Assembly: GCA_045615505.1 (NCBI GenBank)
Contig: JAZLEZ010000039.1
Coordinates: 1-30,089 of the forward strand
From: JAZLEZ01 sp045615505
GTDB lineage: Bacteria > Spirochaetota > Spirochaetia > Sphaerochaetales > Sphaerochaetaceae
Length of the DNA: 30,089 nt
Direction: 5' to 3'
Part shown: positions 15,903 to 24,974 of the stretch, piece by piece
How the letters are laid out: each line of letters opens with the position of its first letter
Numbering within the stretch: the stretch's first letter is position 1
Translations under genes and position numbers: made by a program
Notes under the pieces: generated by a model
What the model was told of the DNA's origin: nothing
Database searches by the model: none
The model's input: only the letters and a program-made list of their open reading frames with translations

Positions 15903-18900
15903 TTATTCCTTTAGGTTGTCCGTCCTGTACAATGCAAAAGCATCACGACGGAGCCAGTATTTTATTTCTTTCTCGATTTCGGATTTTGCCTCAATGCCGA
16001 GGTTTCTGCGTATTGCATTTGCCAAAACAGACAGGTAAATACTTTCCTGAAAATACTCGCCTTTATACCAACTGACACCCTGATATTCATTGCATCCGAT
16101 GAGTTTGAGGAATGTTTCATCATCCAATAAACTTTTTGTATTATTGTTCGGTTTTGATACAAACAGAATACTTCTGGAAATAATATCATTGTCCATTCCG
16201 TAAAAGCTTTCTAGCATAAGTTTTCCGACAATTCCGTATGTGTCAGAAAGTGAAGAATTCCCGTCTGTGAAAGGAAGCAGAAGGAATGCGGCCGAAATGA
16301 CAGGTGGAAGACTGTCCTCCATGATATTATTTCCTTTGGAAAAGATTTCAAGTCTGCAGACATTCTCCAGTCTGTTAAGATAATCCAGAATTTCCGCAGG
16401 TTTCATTTTTCTGGTGTGCATATCAAGCTTTTCAAACAGATTCCCGAGTTCTTCCAGATATGTGTAATATGTTCCCAGACACTGCATTATTTCCTTTTTT
16501 GCATTTTCCGCTGTTTTTGAGCAAAGAAGAGTCCTCAATTCTTTGAGGAATTTCTGGCTCTTCATAACCTTTGCCGCTTCAAAGAATGGCTGAAGATACA
16601 TCAACCTGATTTCATAGGAGATGTTTTCAACTCCACGGCCCTGAAGTTTTTCATACAGCTTGCTGTAAATTCCGTCAATGTCCTCAATTTCGTGAATCCC
16701 GGTGAGTACAACACTCTGATAACCGTCGAGAGACACCCAGTATCCTTCTTCATACAGTTTTGCAGATGGTGCCAAATAGTAGAGATTGTCGTTGAAATTC
16801 CTGTATATGACAAATCTTCTGGGTTTTCTGGACAGCCCGAAAGCTTCGGCAATGTTGACGCTTCTGTTTTCTTTTCCGGTTTCAGTCCGGACCATTTTGG
16901 ATACGGAATTGAAAATCAGTCCTTCTGCATGTTCGTATCTGTTGTTGTAAAGGACAAGAGTTTTCTGATTCTCATCTCCGTTTGTATATGCAAAAATCGA
17001 TTCCTGAATTTCATTATCCTTGACCACATCAAAGAATTGGAAATTCTGACAGCCTGAAAAAAGATTTCTCATTCTTAGCAGAGGAAAAATCTTTCTGTTG
17101 TGTCCGTCAATCAAGGCCTGATTAGGGTTCTCATCCCAATAGGCTCTCTGATATTCCATTCCGTACTTTTCGTGATAACCTTCAATCTGTCCGTGTCCGA
17201 ACATGGGAAGTCCGGGCATTGTGGCAAGAACGGTACATACTCCGAAGTATTTGTCGGAATCTCCGAACTGTGCAATGGCGGTTTCTTCATCCGGATTGTT
17301 CATAAAATTGACATATCGTTTCAATATTTCAGGATCAAAGAGGAGGATGCTTTTCACCGAGTCTCTGTACTTCTTGTTGTCCTGATTTTTCATCATGTGC
17401 ATAAATGCACTGTTGTAAACCCTATGCATTCCCAGAGTTCTTACGAAGTAACTTTCCATCATCCAGAAGGCTTCTGCCAAAAGCAGAGTATCCGGTACTT
17501 CTACCTGTATCCGGTCAACGACTTCTCTCCAGAATTCATTCGGAATTCTTCTGTTGAATTCTTCATCGGACAGTCCGCTCATTATTCTTCCTGCTACATC
17601 TCCGCCTGTTCCCGGTTTGGGATACCAGAGTCTTTGAATGTGTTTTTTTGCCAGAGTCATTGCGGCATCAAATCTTATAATGTGGAAATTTCTTGCTACT
17701 TCAAGTATTTGCTGAATGACAGCCTCACGGGTTTCAGGATTCAGAAAATCCAGTTGAGCCGTATCATTCCACGGCATTGATGTTCCGTCATTTCCATGGA
17801 AGATATATGAAACATTCCCTGTTTTTTTGTCACGCTTCATGAAAGTGACTGCAGCGTCTGTTCTGTTGTAGTAATGGTCTTCGATTTTGATTTCAATATC
17901 CGGATTATCGGAAAGATCAGGTCCGTTGTAAGTGTATGCAGGAAAAGGAGGGTAGTCCTGCCGGACAAAGTATTCGGGGTGATTCTGAAGCAATTCACTG
18001 TCCAGTCCTGTATGGTTGGGAACCATATCGCTTGCAAGTCTGATTCCCCTTTGATTACATCGGTTTCTCAAGTTGTCAAGTGCGTTCCATCCGCCGATTC
18101 TGTCGGAAATAATGTATCCTTTCAGGGAATAAGCGGAAGATTCTGCATCCGGATTTCCGCAAAGCTGTTTGATTTTTTTGGATGCAGGACTTCTCTGCCA
18201 AAGACCTATCAGCCAAAGGGCCGTAAAGCCGTTGTTTCTGAGAATATCAAGTTCTTCATCCGGAATCTGATCAAGTGTATGTATGTCCCGTCCGTACTTC
18301 TTGGAAAGCTGGTCAAGCCAGACAAGGGTGCTTTTTGCCATCATTACAACATTGGGCATCCAGCTTCTGTCTTTCGAGAATGATTCGATATCTCCTTCTT
18401 CTCCGGTAAATGAAGGAGCATAGACAGGACCGGAGCCTGCAAAATGGGGTTTTTCTTCCTCGTTCAAGTAATCAATGCTTCTGATAAGCATGTTTTTAAG
18501 TTCTTCCGGAAGAAATTCATCCCAGTGTTTCAGGATATAGTTTATCTGATCCGTCAGAGAATCCGGATACAGTCTGGCCGGGTATGTCAGAAAACTGAAC
18601 AGATCTTCTTCTGAAGATTTTGTTATTGTGGTTCCCTGTAGATAAGAGCCGAGCATTGTTTTAAGAGCTTTTGTTCCTTTCGGGAATTCCATTCCTTCCT
18701 GACTGAGCATTCTGAGTGTTGCTTTAAGCAATGCAGGGTTCTCCTGATAGACCTGATGTACAAAGAATTCTCTTATGGTTTCTTCTGTTGTGGTTTCCTC
18801 ATTCAATTCTGTAGGAAACATCTTGGAGTAATAATCCAGTACTTCCTTACAGGCATCGTTTTTTTCTGCGAGTATGCTGATTCTGGAGAAAGGGTCGGTT

Positions 18901-19133
18901 TCCGAGTTTCTTATGAAAAATGAAATTACAGTCTCATAGGCAATGTGCAGAACCGCAGTTATGTTGAGTTTTGCCGATGAAACCGTCTTCTCATGAGATG
19001 CATTATACTTTACGGCAACTTCCTGAGCCTGTCTGTAAAGCTGATTCAAATGTTCTCCTGTTTCAAAGAGAGCTTTGAAATATGTCATATCCTGTCTTGA
19101 GCTGTCTGAAATTCTGAAATCTCTGTTTTTCAT
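15903..19133 (-). CDS. Large GH13 alpha-amylase-family protein
   Basis: 1076 residues from the ATG at 19133, chosen over an upstream in-frame TTG at 19151 because a GAGGAG site lies five bases before the ATG and the ATGA overlap with pth gives coupling. The first 260 residues are helical and unknown. The GH13 barrel (about 260-690) shows GFTALWLIGLWQ, ASDMVPNHTG, a nucleophile in IIRFDAAM (Asp489), an acid/base in LLAEAFW (Glu554) and a third acid in NNPDEE (Asp615), so the catalytic triad is complete. About 350 further residues at the C-terminus are of unknown, mostly helical character. No signal peptide is seen, so it probably acts on internal alpha-glucans. Exact specificity is not determined. 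Confidence 0.88.
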   Translation of the reverse strand: MKNRDFRISDSSRQDMTYFKALFETGEHLNQLYRQAQEVAVKYNASHEKTVSSAKLNITAVLHIAYETVISFFIRNSETDPFSRISILAEKNDACKEVLDYYSKMFPTELNEETTTEETIREFFVHQVYQENPALLKATLRMLSQEGMEFPKGTKALKTMLGSYLQGTTITKSSEEDLFSFLTYPARLYPDSLTDQINYILKHWDEFLPEELKNMLIRSIDYLNEEEKPHFAGSGPVYAPSFTGEEGDIESFSKDRSWMPNVVMMAKSTLVWLDQLSKKYGRDIHTLDQIPDEELDILRNNGFTALWLIGLWQRSPASKKIKQLCGNPDAESSAYSLKGYIISDRIGGWNALDNLRNRCNQRGIRLASDMVPNHTGLDSELLQNHPEYFVRQDYPPFPAYTYNGPDLSDNPDIEIKIEDHYYNRTDAAVTFMKRDKKTGNVSYIFHGNDGTSMPWNDTAQLDFLNPETREAVIQQILEVARNFHIIRFDAAMTLAKKHIQRLWYPKPGTGGDVAGRIMSGLSDEEFNRRIPNEFWREVVDRIQVEVPDTLLLAEAFWMMESYFVRTLGMHRVYNSAFMHMMKNQDNKKYRDSVKSILLFDPEILKRYVNFMNNPDEETAIAQFGDSDKYFGVCTVLATMPGLPMFGHGQIEGYHEKYGMEYQRAYWDENPNQALIDGHNRKIFPLLRMRNLFSGCQNFQFFDVVKDNEIQESIFAYTNGDENQKTLVLYNNRYEHAEGLIFNSVSKMVRTETGKENRSVNIAEAFGLSRKPRRFVIYRNFNDNLYYLAPSAKLYEEGYWVSLDGYQSVVLTGIHEIEDIDGIYSKLYEKLQGRGVENISYEIRLMYLQPFFEAAKVMKSQKFLKELRTLLCSKTAENAKKEIMQCLGTYYTYLEELGNLFEKLDMHTRKMKPAEILDYLNRLENVCRLEIFSKGNNIMEDSLPPVISAAFLLLPFTDGNSSLSDTYGIVGKLMLESFYGMDNDIISRSILFVSKPNNNTKSLLDDETFLKLIGCNEYQGVSWYKGEYFQESIYLSVLANAIRRNLGIEAKSEIEKEIKYWLRRDAFALYRTDNLKE

Positions 19134-19642
19134 TTCTGCTCCTCGAGCCAACTGTTCATTATATCACACGCGTGCGAAAACATCAGCGGTAATTTTAATT
19201 CCTCTTCTTCGGAGAATCTTGATGTTACCCAAGAGGATACATCCATTACAGCCGGTTTTCCCACTCCCAGTCTGAGTCTCCAAAATCCGTCCGTGTTTAA
19301 GTGTTGCTTTACAGATCTCAATCCGTTATGACCGCCCATTCCGCCGCCTTTCTGTATTTTTACATCGGAAAATTTCATCTCGATATCGTCGTGTACTATC
19401 AGTATGCTGTCGGCTTTGATGTTGAAGAATTTTGCAGCTTCCTGTACGGATATTCCGCTTTCATTCATATATGTTTGAGGCTTCAGGTAGATTGTTTCTC
19501 CTTTTTTCAGAAAAATACCATGGAATTTATCATTCCATTTTTCTTCAGGGATTACATTGTCAATCATAAGCCACGGTGCATTGTGTCTTGTGCGAGAGTA
19601 TTGAGTTCCCGGATTGCCCAAAAATACAATCAGCTTGTTCAT
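19130..19642 (-). CDS. pth: Peptidyl-tRNA hydrolase
   Basis: 170 residues. Pth releases peptides from stalled peptidyl-tRNA. With the ATG at 19642 the protein opens MNKLIVFLGNPG, and Asn10 and His20 fall at the same positions as the E. coli catalytic residues. HDDIEM (Asp85/Asp86) and GGMGGHNGLRS (Asn106) follow. An in-frame TTG at 19651 would add three residues but lies within the predicted -10 box, so ATG is preferred. The stop overlaps the start of the GH13-like gene (ATGA). It is the first gene of the seven-gene minus-strand operon. Confidence 0.93.
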   Translation of the reverse strand: MNKLIVFLGNPGTQYSRTRHNAPWLMIDNVIPEEKWNDKFHGIFLKKGETIYLKPQTYMNESGISVQEAAKFFNIKADSILIVHDDIEMKFSDVKIQKGGGMGGHNGLRSVKQHLNTDGFWRLRLGVGKPAVMDVSSWVTSRFSEEEELKLPLMFSHACDIMNSWLEEQK

Positions 19643-19649
19643 TTCTGAC

Positions 19650-19678
19650 AATATACCTTATCTTACGCGTAATAACAA
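19650..19678 (-). promoter_or_regulatory. Promoter of the pth operon with an embedded palindrome
   Basis: On the minus strand: -35 TTGTTA (19678-19673), 17-base spacer, -10 TATATT (19655-19650), then seven bases to the pth ATG. A perfect 10-bp palindrome TTACGCGTAA (19663-19672) fills the spacer next to the -35 and could be an operator. There is no well-placed ribosome site for the ATG, so a leaderless mRNA is likely. Confidence 0.5.
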
Positions 19679-19682
19679 CACA

Positions 19683-19728
19683 CCGGGGTTTTCCGGGGGT
19701 TTTACTTATACCGCAATTGAGGTAGAAT
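19683..19728 (+). promoter_or_regulatory. Upstream region of the DUF4416 gene: tandem repeat and -10 box
   Basis: A -10-like TAGAAT (19723-19728) lies six bases before the ATG at 19735; no strong -35 is visible. Upstream is a short tandem duplication, CCGGGGTTTT (19683-19692) and CCGGGGGTTTT (19693-19703), which is unusually G-rich for this genome. It lies between the two diverging promoters. Confidence 0.4.
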
Positions 19729-19734
19729 ATTTGT

Positions 19735-20289
19735 ATGGCAAAGGCAAAAGATTTTGAAAAAAATGCACTTGTAATCGGTATTCTTTCCACTTTGGAAGAA
19801 GAGCATGAAATGCTTGTCAAAATGCTGGAGGAACACTTCGGCCCCATTCTTGAAACATCAAAGATTCTCGATTTTCCCTACACCGACTACTATGATGGTG
19901 AAATGGGAGGTCATCCTGTCAGATATTTCTTTTTCTTTAAAAACCTTGTCAACCCCCAGAGTCTTGCTTCTGCAAAACTTACGACCAATTCCATAGAACA
20001 CTCATTTGCAGATTCAGTCGGTCGCAGAATTAATATAGATCCCGGTCTTCTTTCTCTGGACAATCTGATTCTGGCAACATGTAAAGACCGTTCTCACCGT
20101 ATTCCTCTTCAGGATGGTGTTTACGGAGAAGTGACATTGATTTACCAAAACGGGGATTTTCAGAAGCTGCCATGGACTTATGCAGATTACAGCTCGGATG
20201 AGGTCAGAGCAATTCTCAGGCATTTCAGGGACTTGTACAAAAAGACCCGTCCGCAAAAAGAACCGTCTGCCTTGTGTAAATTGAGCTGA
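19735..20289 (+). CDS. DUF4416 family protein
   Basis: 184 residues. The pattern VIGILSTLEEEHEMLVKMLEEHFGPI, followed by DFPYTDYYDGEMG, FFKNLVNPQSLASAK, the RRINIDPGLLSLDNLILATCKDRSHRIPL segment and a C-terminal PWTYADYSSDE, is what I associate with DUF4416, a conserved family of unknown function in spirochaetes and some sulfate-reducing bacteria. The Asp, His and Arg residues in the middle are well spaced for a binding site, but no enzyme motif is recognised. It is 18 bases upstream of leuS on the same strand, so the two may share transcripts although leuS has its own promoter-like sequence. Confidence 0.7.
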   Translation: MAKAKDFEKNALVIGILSTLEEEHEMLVKMLEEHFGPILETSKILDFPYTDYYDGEMGGHPVRYFFFFKNLVNPQSLASAKLTTNSIEHSFADSVGRRINIDPGLLSLDNLILATCKDRSHRIPLQDGVYGEVTLIYQNGDFQKLPWTYADYSSDEVRAILRHFRDLYKKTRPQKEPSALCKLS

Positions 20290-20300
20290 AAATCTATTAT
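20272..20300 (+). promoter_or_regulatory. Promoter-like sequence of leuS, probably leaderless
   Basis: -35 TTGTGT (20272-20277), 17-base spacer, -10 TATTAT (20295-20300), then seven bases to the ATG at 20308. No ribosome site precedes that ATG. The -35 lies inside the last codons of the upstream gene. Confidence 0.45.
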
Positions 20301-20307
20301 TACACAC

Positions 20308-22830
20308 ATGAGTAAATACCCGTTTGACAAAACAGAGCCTAAATGGCAGAAGTATTGGGCAGAGAATAAAACCTTTGCAGTCACAGAAGACCCTTCATTT
20401 CCTAAAGAAAAATGAGCCTATGTCTTGGATATGTTTCCTTATCCTTCTGGGGCAGGGCTTCATGTGGGCCATCCTGAAGGTTATACTGCAACTGATATCT
20501 ATTGCAGATATTTGAGGATGAACGGCTACAATGTTCTTCATCCGATGGGTTTTGACTCATTCGGGCTGCCTGCCGAAAACTATGCAATTCAGACAGGTAC
20601 ACATCCTGCAATCACAACGGAAAAGAATATCAACAATTTCAGACGACAGATAAAAAGTCTGGGTTTCTGTTATGACTGGGACAGGGAAATTTCCACTTGT
20701 GACCCTGATTACTACAAATGGACACAATGGATTTTTGAAAAACTCTATGAAAAGGGTTTGGCTTACGAAAGCAATACTCCCATCAACTGGTGTCCTCACT
20801 GTAAGACAGGTCTTGCAAATGAAGAGGTTAAAGACGGTAAATGTGAACGTTGCGGTTCTCAGGTAGAGAGAAAAAACATCCGTCAGTGGGTTCTGAAAAT
20901 CACTGCCTACGCTCAGAGACTTCTTGACGATCTTGATCTTGTTGATTGGCCCGAAAGTGTCAAACTGATGCAGAGAAACTGGATAGGAAAAAGTGAAGGT
21001 GCTTCAGTTTTCTTTGAAGTCAAAGGTCTTGATGAAAAGCTTGAAGTATTCACAACAAGGTGCGATACGCTTTTCGGTGCAACCTATATGGTTGTGTCTC
21101 CTGAGCATTCTATGCTTGCAAAGCTCACTTCAGAGGATCAGAAAGCTGCAGTTGATGCTTATGTTCAGGAAGCTTCAAAGAAAAGCGATCTTGACAGGAC
21201 GGATCTTTCAAAGGAAAAGACGGGAGTATTCTCCGGCAGTTATGCAATCAACCCGGTAAACGGAAAAGAAATTCCGATATGGGTTGCTGATTATGTTCTG
21301 ATTTCTTACGGAACAGGTGCAATTATGGCTGTTCCTGCCCATGATGACAGAGACTGGGAATTTGCAAAGAAATTCAATCTTCCGATTATCGAAGTTCTCA
21401 AGAGTGAAGTAGATGTTCAGACTCAGGCTTGGACTGAAGACGGTATTCATGTAAACAGCGGTTTTGTGGACGGGCTGAACAAGGCTGATGCCATAGCAAA
21501 GATGCTTGATTTTCTTGAAGAAAAGAAGATTGGTCATAAAACTGTCAATTTCAAGCTCAGAGACTGGATTTTCAGCCGTCAGAGATACTGGGGAGAACCG
21601 ATTCCCCTTGTTCACTGTCCGGACTGCGGTACTGTAACAGTTCCCGAAGAAGATCTTCCGCTCACATTGCCTCAGGTTGATAGTTACCAGCCCAGCGGAA
21701 CGGGTGAAAGTCCTCTTGCAAATATTAAAAGCTGGGTGAACTGCAAGTGCCCTAAATGCGGAAAACCTGCAAAGCGTGAAACAAATACGATGCCCCAGTG
21801 GGGTGGTTCCTGTTGGTACTATCTGAGATACCTAGACCCCAAGAATCCTGACAGATTCTGCAGTAAGGAAGCTGAAAAATACTGGATGCCGGTTGATCTT
21901 TATGTCGGCGGCACAGAGCATGCCGTTCTGCATCTTCTTTATGCAAGATTCTGGCATAAGGTTCTCTACGATCTTGGGTTGGTTTCGTCTCCGGAGCCTT
22001 TCCGAAGGCTTGTCAATCAGGGAATGATTACAGCTTATGCTTATCAGCGTAAGAACAAAAGTCTTGTTCCTGTTGATCAGGTAATAGTCAAGAATGATAC
22101 AACATTCATAGACAAGGAAACCGGTGAAAGTCTTGAAAGAGTAATTGCCAAGATGAGCAAGAGTCTTAAAAATGTCATCAATCCGGATGAAGTTGAGGCA
22201 GAGTACGGTGCAGATACAATGCGTATGTATGAAATGTTCATGGGGCCTCTTCAGGTTTCAAAGCCGTGGAGTACGACAGGTATTGCAGGCGTATGGCGTT
22301 TCATAGACAAGATCTGGCGTATGGCTGAAGAAAATAAGATTACAGATGAGAAGGCTGATCCGGAGCTTATAAAGAGTCTCCATAAGACAATCAAGAAGGT
22401 CGGGGTTGATACCGCAACTTTAAATTTCAACACTGCTATCAGCCAGATGATGATTTATGTAAACGATCTTTCAAAGTGCCGGTCCTTGCCGCGCGAAGCA
22501 TGGGAACCGTTCATTCTTCTTATCTGTCCTTATGTTCCGCATCTTGCTGAAGAACTTTGGGAAATGGCAGGTCACAAGCCGAGTGTCTGTAACGAAAAGT
22601 GGCCAGAATACAGAGAAGAACTGACAGTTGATTCGCAGATTCAGGTTGTAGTTCAGGTAAACGGAAAGGTTCGCGGTAAGCTTGATGTTGCCAAAGATTT
22701 GGCAAAAGACAATCTTCTGTCTCTTGCCAAATCTAATGAAAATGTAAAGAAATATCTCGACGGTTTTACCATTGTCAAAGAGATTGTAATTCCGAACAAA
22801 ATTGTCAATTTTGTTGTCAAGAGCAACTAG
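20308..22830 (+). pseudogene. leuS: Leucyl-tRNA synthetase, reading frame interrupted by TGA at codon 36
   Basis: The full frame from the ATG at 20308 has 841 codons and opens MSKYPFDKTEPKWQKYW, as LeuRS proteins do. Codon 36 (20413-20415) is TGA; the protein then continues AYVLDMFPYPSGAGLHVGHP. Homologues usually have a basic residue there, so one base change from AGA or CGA would explain it. The rest is intact: HVGHP (about 52-56), an editing domain with VPAHDDRD, cysteine pairs (CPHC, CERC, CPDC, CPKC) suggesting zinc modules, KMSKS (615-619) and a C-terminal tRNA-binding domain. LeuRS charges tRNA-Leu and is essential, so I suspect a sequence error, a recent mutation, readthrough, or restart at the in-frame TTG or ATG at 20425/20431. 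Other genes here stop at TGA, so the code is not reassigned. Confidence 0.85.
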
Positions 22831-22868
22831 CAGAACTCCATTCACGACTTAGTTTTGAATGTTGCTCT
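22820..22868. repeat. Inverted repeat between the converging leuS and sdaA 3' ends
   Basis: AGAGCAAC (22820-22827, spanning the end of leuS) and GTTGCTCT (22861-22868) are an 8-bp perfect inverted repeat with a 33-base spacer. No T-run follows on either strand, so it is a poor intrinsic terminator. It may still form a hairpin that protects or ends the two convergent transcripts. Confidence 0.35.
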
Positions 22869-22877
22869 CAAATAGAT

Positions 22878-24077
22878 TTATTTGACTTTTGCAAGACCGC
22901 CGCGGGCTGTTTCCTTGAATATATAAGGAAGGGCCTCGCCGGTCTCCATCATAACTGAAATCACCTCGTCCAAAGATACTCTGTGTCTTCCATCCGACAA
23001 CAGTGAGTATGTTGCATGATTAAGTGCTCTCATTGTTGCCATTGCATTTCTTTCAATACACGGAATCTGTACCAGTCCCATCATCGGGTCACAGGTAAGT
23101 CCCAGATGATGTTCAAGTCCCATTTCTGCAGCATACTCTATCTGAAAGATTGTTCCGCCCAGAAGGTAACAGGCTGCCGCTGAAGCCATTGCACATGCAG
23201 CTCCGATTTCTCCCTGACATCCTACTTCCGCTCCTGATATAGAGCCGTTGGTTTTGATGATGTTTCCGACAATTCCTGCAGTAAGTAAAGCTCTGAGTAT
23301 TTTGATTTTAGGAATGTTGTAAACCTTGTACAGATAATGTAATACTCCCGGGAGTACTCCACATGAACCGCATGTGGGAGCTGTTACGATTTTTCCTCCG
23401 GCAGCGTTCTCTTCTGCAACTGCAAGAGCATAACTTATTGCTTTTGCTGTATATCCCAGAGGGCCCGCAAGGTCGTGGGCTTTGGTGTGGTAGGAACAGG
23501 CTTTTCTCTGAAGTTTGAGTCCTCCTTTGAGTACTCCTTCTGCAATTAATCCTTTTTCTACGGAATTTTCCATAATCTGCCAGATTTCATCCATGTAGTC
23601 CAGTATTTCCTGTCCTTCATACTTTACGGCAATTTCCCAAATCTGAAGTCCTTCGCGGTCACAGTATTTCAGAATATTGTCCATATGTGAGAGCAATGAC
23701 GGATATACTTCCTTTGCTTTCACTTCAAAGTTTTTTTCTGTTACGATTTTGCCGCCGCCGACAGAATAGTAGGTTTCTTCCGCAACGAGTTTGTTCGTAC
23801 TGTCGAATGCTCTGAGAGTGAGGGCATTGGGATGTAGTTTTTTTACGGTGTCGGGATTCCAGATGAACTCAAGCTTTCTGTTTTCAAATACAGATTTTAT
23901 TGCATCATCTGTCAGGTGTCCTTTGCCTGTTGCTGCAAGTGATCCGAAAAGTTCACATTCAAAATGATCCTGATTCCCGTATTTGGGAACAAAATCCTTC
24001 GCTGCCTTTCGGGGTCCCATAGTGTGACTTGAAGATGGTCCGTGACCATATCTGTAAAGTTCTCTTAATGATTCCAT
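22878..24077 (-). CDS. sdaA: L-serine ammonia-lyase, iron-sulfur dependent, single chain
   Basis: 399 residues from the ATG at 24077; longer starts run into a repeat element and would add unrelated residues. The enzyme deaminates L-serine to pyruvate and ammonia with a [4Fe-4S] cluster. The beta domain comes first with GHGPSSSHTMGP (11-22), then the alpha domain with TAPTCGSCG (232-240). Cluster ligands are probably Cys287, Cys329 and Cys340; their 42 and 11 residue spacing matches that known in the Legionella enzyme. The C-terminus ends GGLAKVK without the terminal cysteine found in some homologues, so self-inhibition by a tail cysteine is unlikely. Confidence 0.92.
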   Translation of the reverse strand: MESLRELYRYGHGPSSSHTMGPRKAAKDFVPKYGNQDHFECELFGSLAATGKGHLTDDAIKSVFENRKLEFIWNPDTVKKLHPNALTLRAFDSTNKLVAEETYYSVGGGKIVTEKNFEVKAKEVYPSLLSHMDNILKYCDREGLQIWEIAVKYEGQEILDYMDEIWQIMENSVEKGLIAEGVLKGGLKLQRKACSYHTKAHDLAGPLGYTAKAISYALAVAEENAAGGKIVTAPTCGSCGVLPGVLHYLYKVYNIPKIKILRALLTAGIVGNIIKTNGSISGAEVGCQGEIGAACAMASAAACYLLGGTIFQIEYAAEMGLEHHLGLTCDPMMGLVQIPCIERNAMATMRALNHATYSLLSDGRHRVSLDEVISVMMETGEALPYIFKETARGGLAKVK

Positions 24078-24083
24078 ACCATA

Positions 24084-24112
24084 ACTATATACCTTATGAG
24101 CAATATAATCAA
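24084..24112 (-). promoter_or_regulatory. Promoter-like sequence of sdaA, abutting repeat R1
   Basis: On the minus strand: -35 TTGATT (24112-24107), 17-base spacer, -10 TATAGT (24089-24084), then six bases to the ATG at 24077. The -35 box directly touches the palindromic repeat at 24113-24159, so the repeat may act on this promoter or insulate it from the upstream gene. Confidence 0.45.
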
Positions 24113-24159
24113 AAAAGCAGTGAAGAGGTACTTTCAAAACTGCAATTTGCACTGCTTTT
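24113..24159. repeat. Palindromic repeat element R1
   Basis: Perfect 10-bp terminal inverted repeat AAAAGCAGTG (24113-24122) and CACTGCTTTT (24150-24159) around a 27-base centre. The right half matches R2 closely (CAAAACYGCAATTTGCACTGC). On the minus strand the hairpin is followed by TTTTTT, so it could also terminate the nuclease-like gene that stops 41 bases before it. Confidence 0.8.
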
Positions 24160-24199
24160 GAGAGTAATCAGGAAAAGTCTGGAGTTTTGGAAGTTCTCT

Positions 24200-24946
24200 T
24201 CAAAAATATTCCTCCAACAGTATATCCAAATAATCGGAGTCAAATGGATTGATACCAGTCTCCATAGTAAACAAAAGGTTCTTTCCGACAATATAGTTGT
24301 TTTTTGCATACAGTCTTATTTTTACGACGAAAGATTCTGCATACTCCGGATTATCCATTAATCCGAAATGTTCCAAAATAATAATTTTTCCGGTTTTAGG
24401 ATTCATTATTGTGAAATCAGGGTACAGAGTAACATTGTTTTTGAATTTTAGCTCACATTCATATCTATATGGGATGTTTTTATTGAAAAGTTTATTTGCA
24501 ATTATTACCTCAGATTTTGATCTGACAAATTCACCTTTGTCTGTTTTGTATTTTTTCTTTTCCGGATATTTTGTGTTGGACAGGTATGGCTCCATTGCCC
24601 ATTTTTGAACTTTCATTTCAATTGGAATAACAAATGGAGACACATATTCTTTAATAACAGGATCTAATTGCTCAAAAATTTTTTCTATATTTCTGTCTTT
24701 CATCTTCTGTTGCATTTTTTCATATTCAAGCAAATCTTTTGAAATTTTCAGAACTTGCTCACAATACTTTTTCTGAGCTAAAGATTTCAAAAGAGTTTCG
24801 TCTGTTTTCTTAATATAGTCCCGTTTTCTATTATCATGATAGTGATAAAACTGGACTGTACCTCTACAGCGGGAAATAACCAAGCCTCCTTCCTGTTTAC
24901 TTACAACCGAGTTTGCTTGTTGAACAATGTTGTTAATGGTGTACAT
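24200..24946 (-). CDS. PD-(D/E)XK nuclease-like protein of unknown function
   Basis: 248 residues, noticeably richer in A/T (Lys, Asn, Ile codons) than its neighbours. The first 120 residues are mainly helical with a Lys/Glu-rich coiled stretch (about 50-110) and no motif I know. The C-terminal half resembles a PD-(D/E)XK nuclease core: RSKSEVIIANKL (Glu146), IPYRYECEL (Glu163), YPDFTI (Asp177) and IILEHFGL (Glu192-His193), with Lys209 as a possible displaced lysine. The E-H-F-G variant occurs in many uncharacterised clostridial and spirochaete proteins. A GGAGG site lies just before the ATG. Palindromic repeats lie on both sides, which suggests an acquired unit. Cleavage activity is inferred, not shown. 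Confidence 0.65.
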   Translation of the reverse strand: MYTINNIVQQANSVVSKQEGGLVISRCRGTVQFYHYHDNRKRDYIKKTDETLLKSLAQKKYCEQVLKISKDLLEYEKMQQKMKDRNIEKIFEQLDPVIKEYVSPFVIPIEMKVQKWAMEPYLSNTKYPEKKKYKTDKGEFVRSKSEVIIANKLFNKNIPYRYECELKFKNNVTLYPDFTIMNPKTGKIIILEHFGLMDNPEYAESFVVKIRLYAKNNYIVGKNLLFTMETGINPFDSDYLDILLEEYF

Positions 24947-24974
24947 AAAAACCTCCGATATATAACTAATTACA

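Noticed and set aside
19134..19151. TTG start that would extend the GH13-like protein by six residues
   Set aside because: The ATG at 19133 has a GAGGAG site at ideal spacing and an ATGA overlap with pth.
20413..20415. TGA read as selenocysteine or tryptophan
   Set aside because: LeuRS homologues do not have Sec or Trp here to my knowledge, a basic residue is expected, I found no convincing downstream hairpin, and TGA is a normal stop in other genes of the window.
22820..22868. Bidirectional intrinsic terminator between leuS and sdaA
   Set aside because: The inverted repeat is real but has a 33-base loop and no T-run on either strand, so it is listed only as a repeat.
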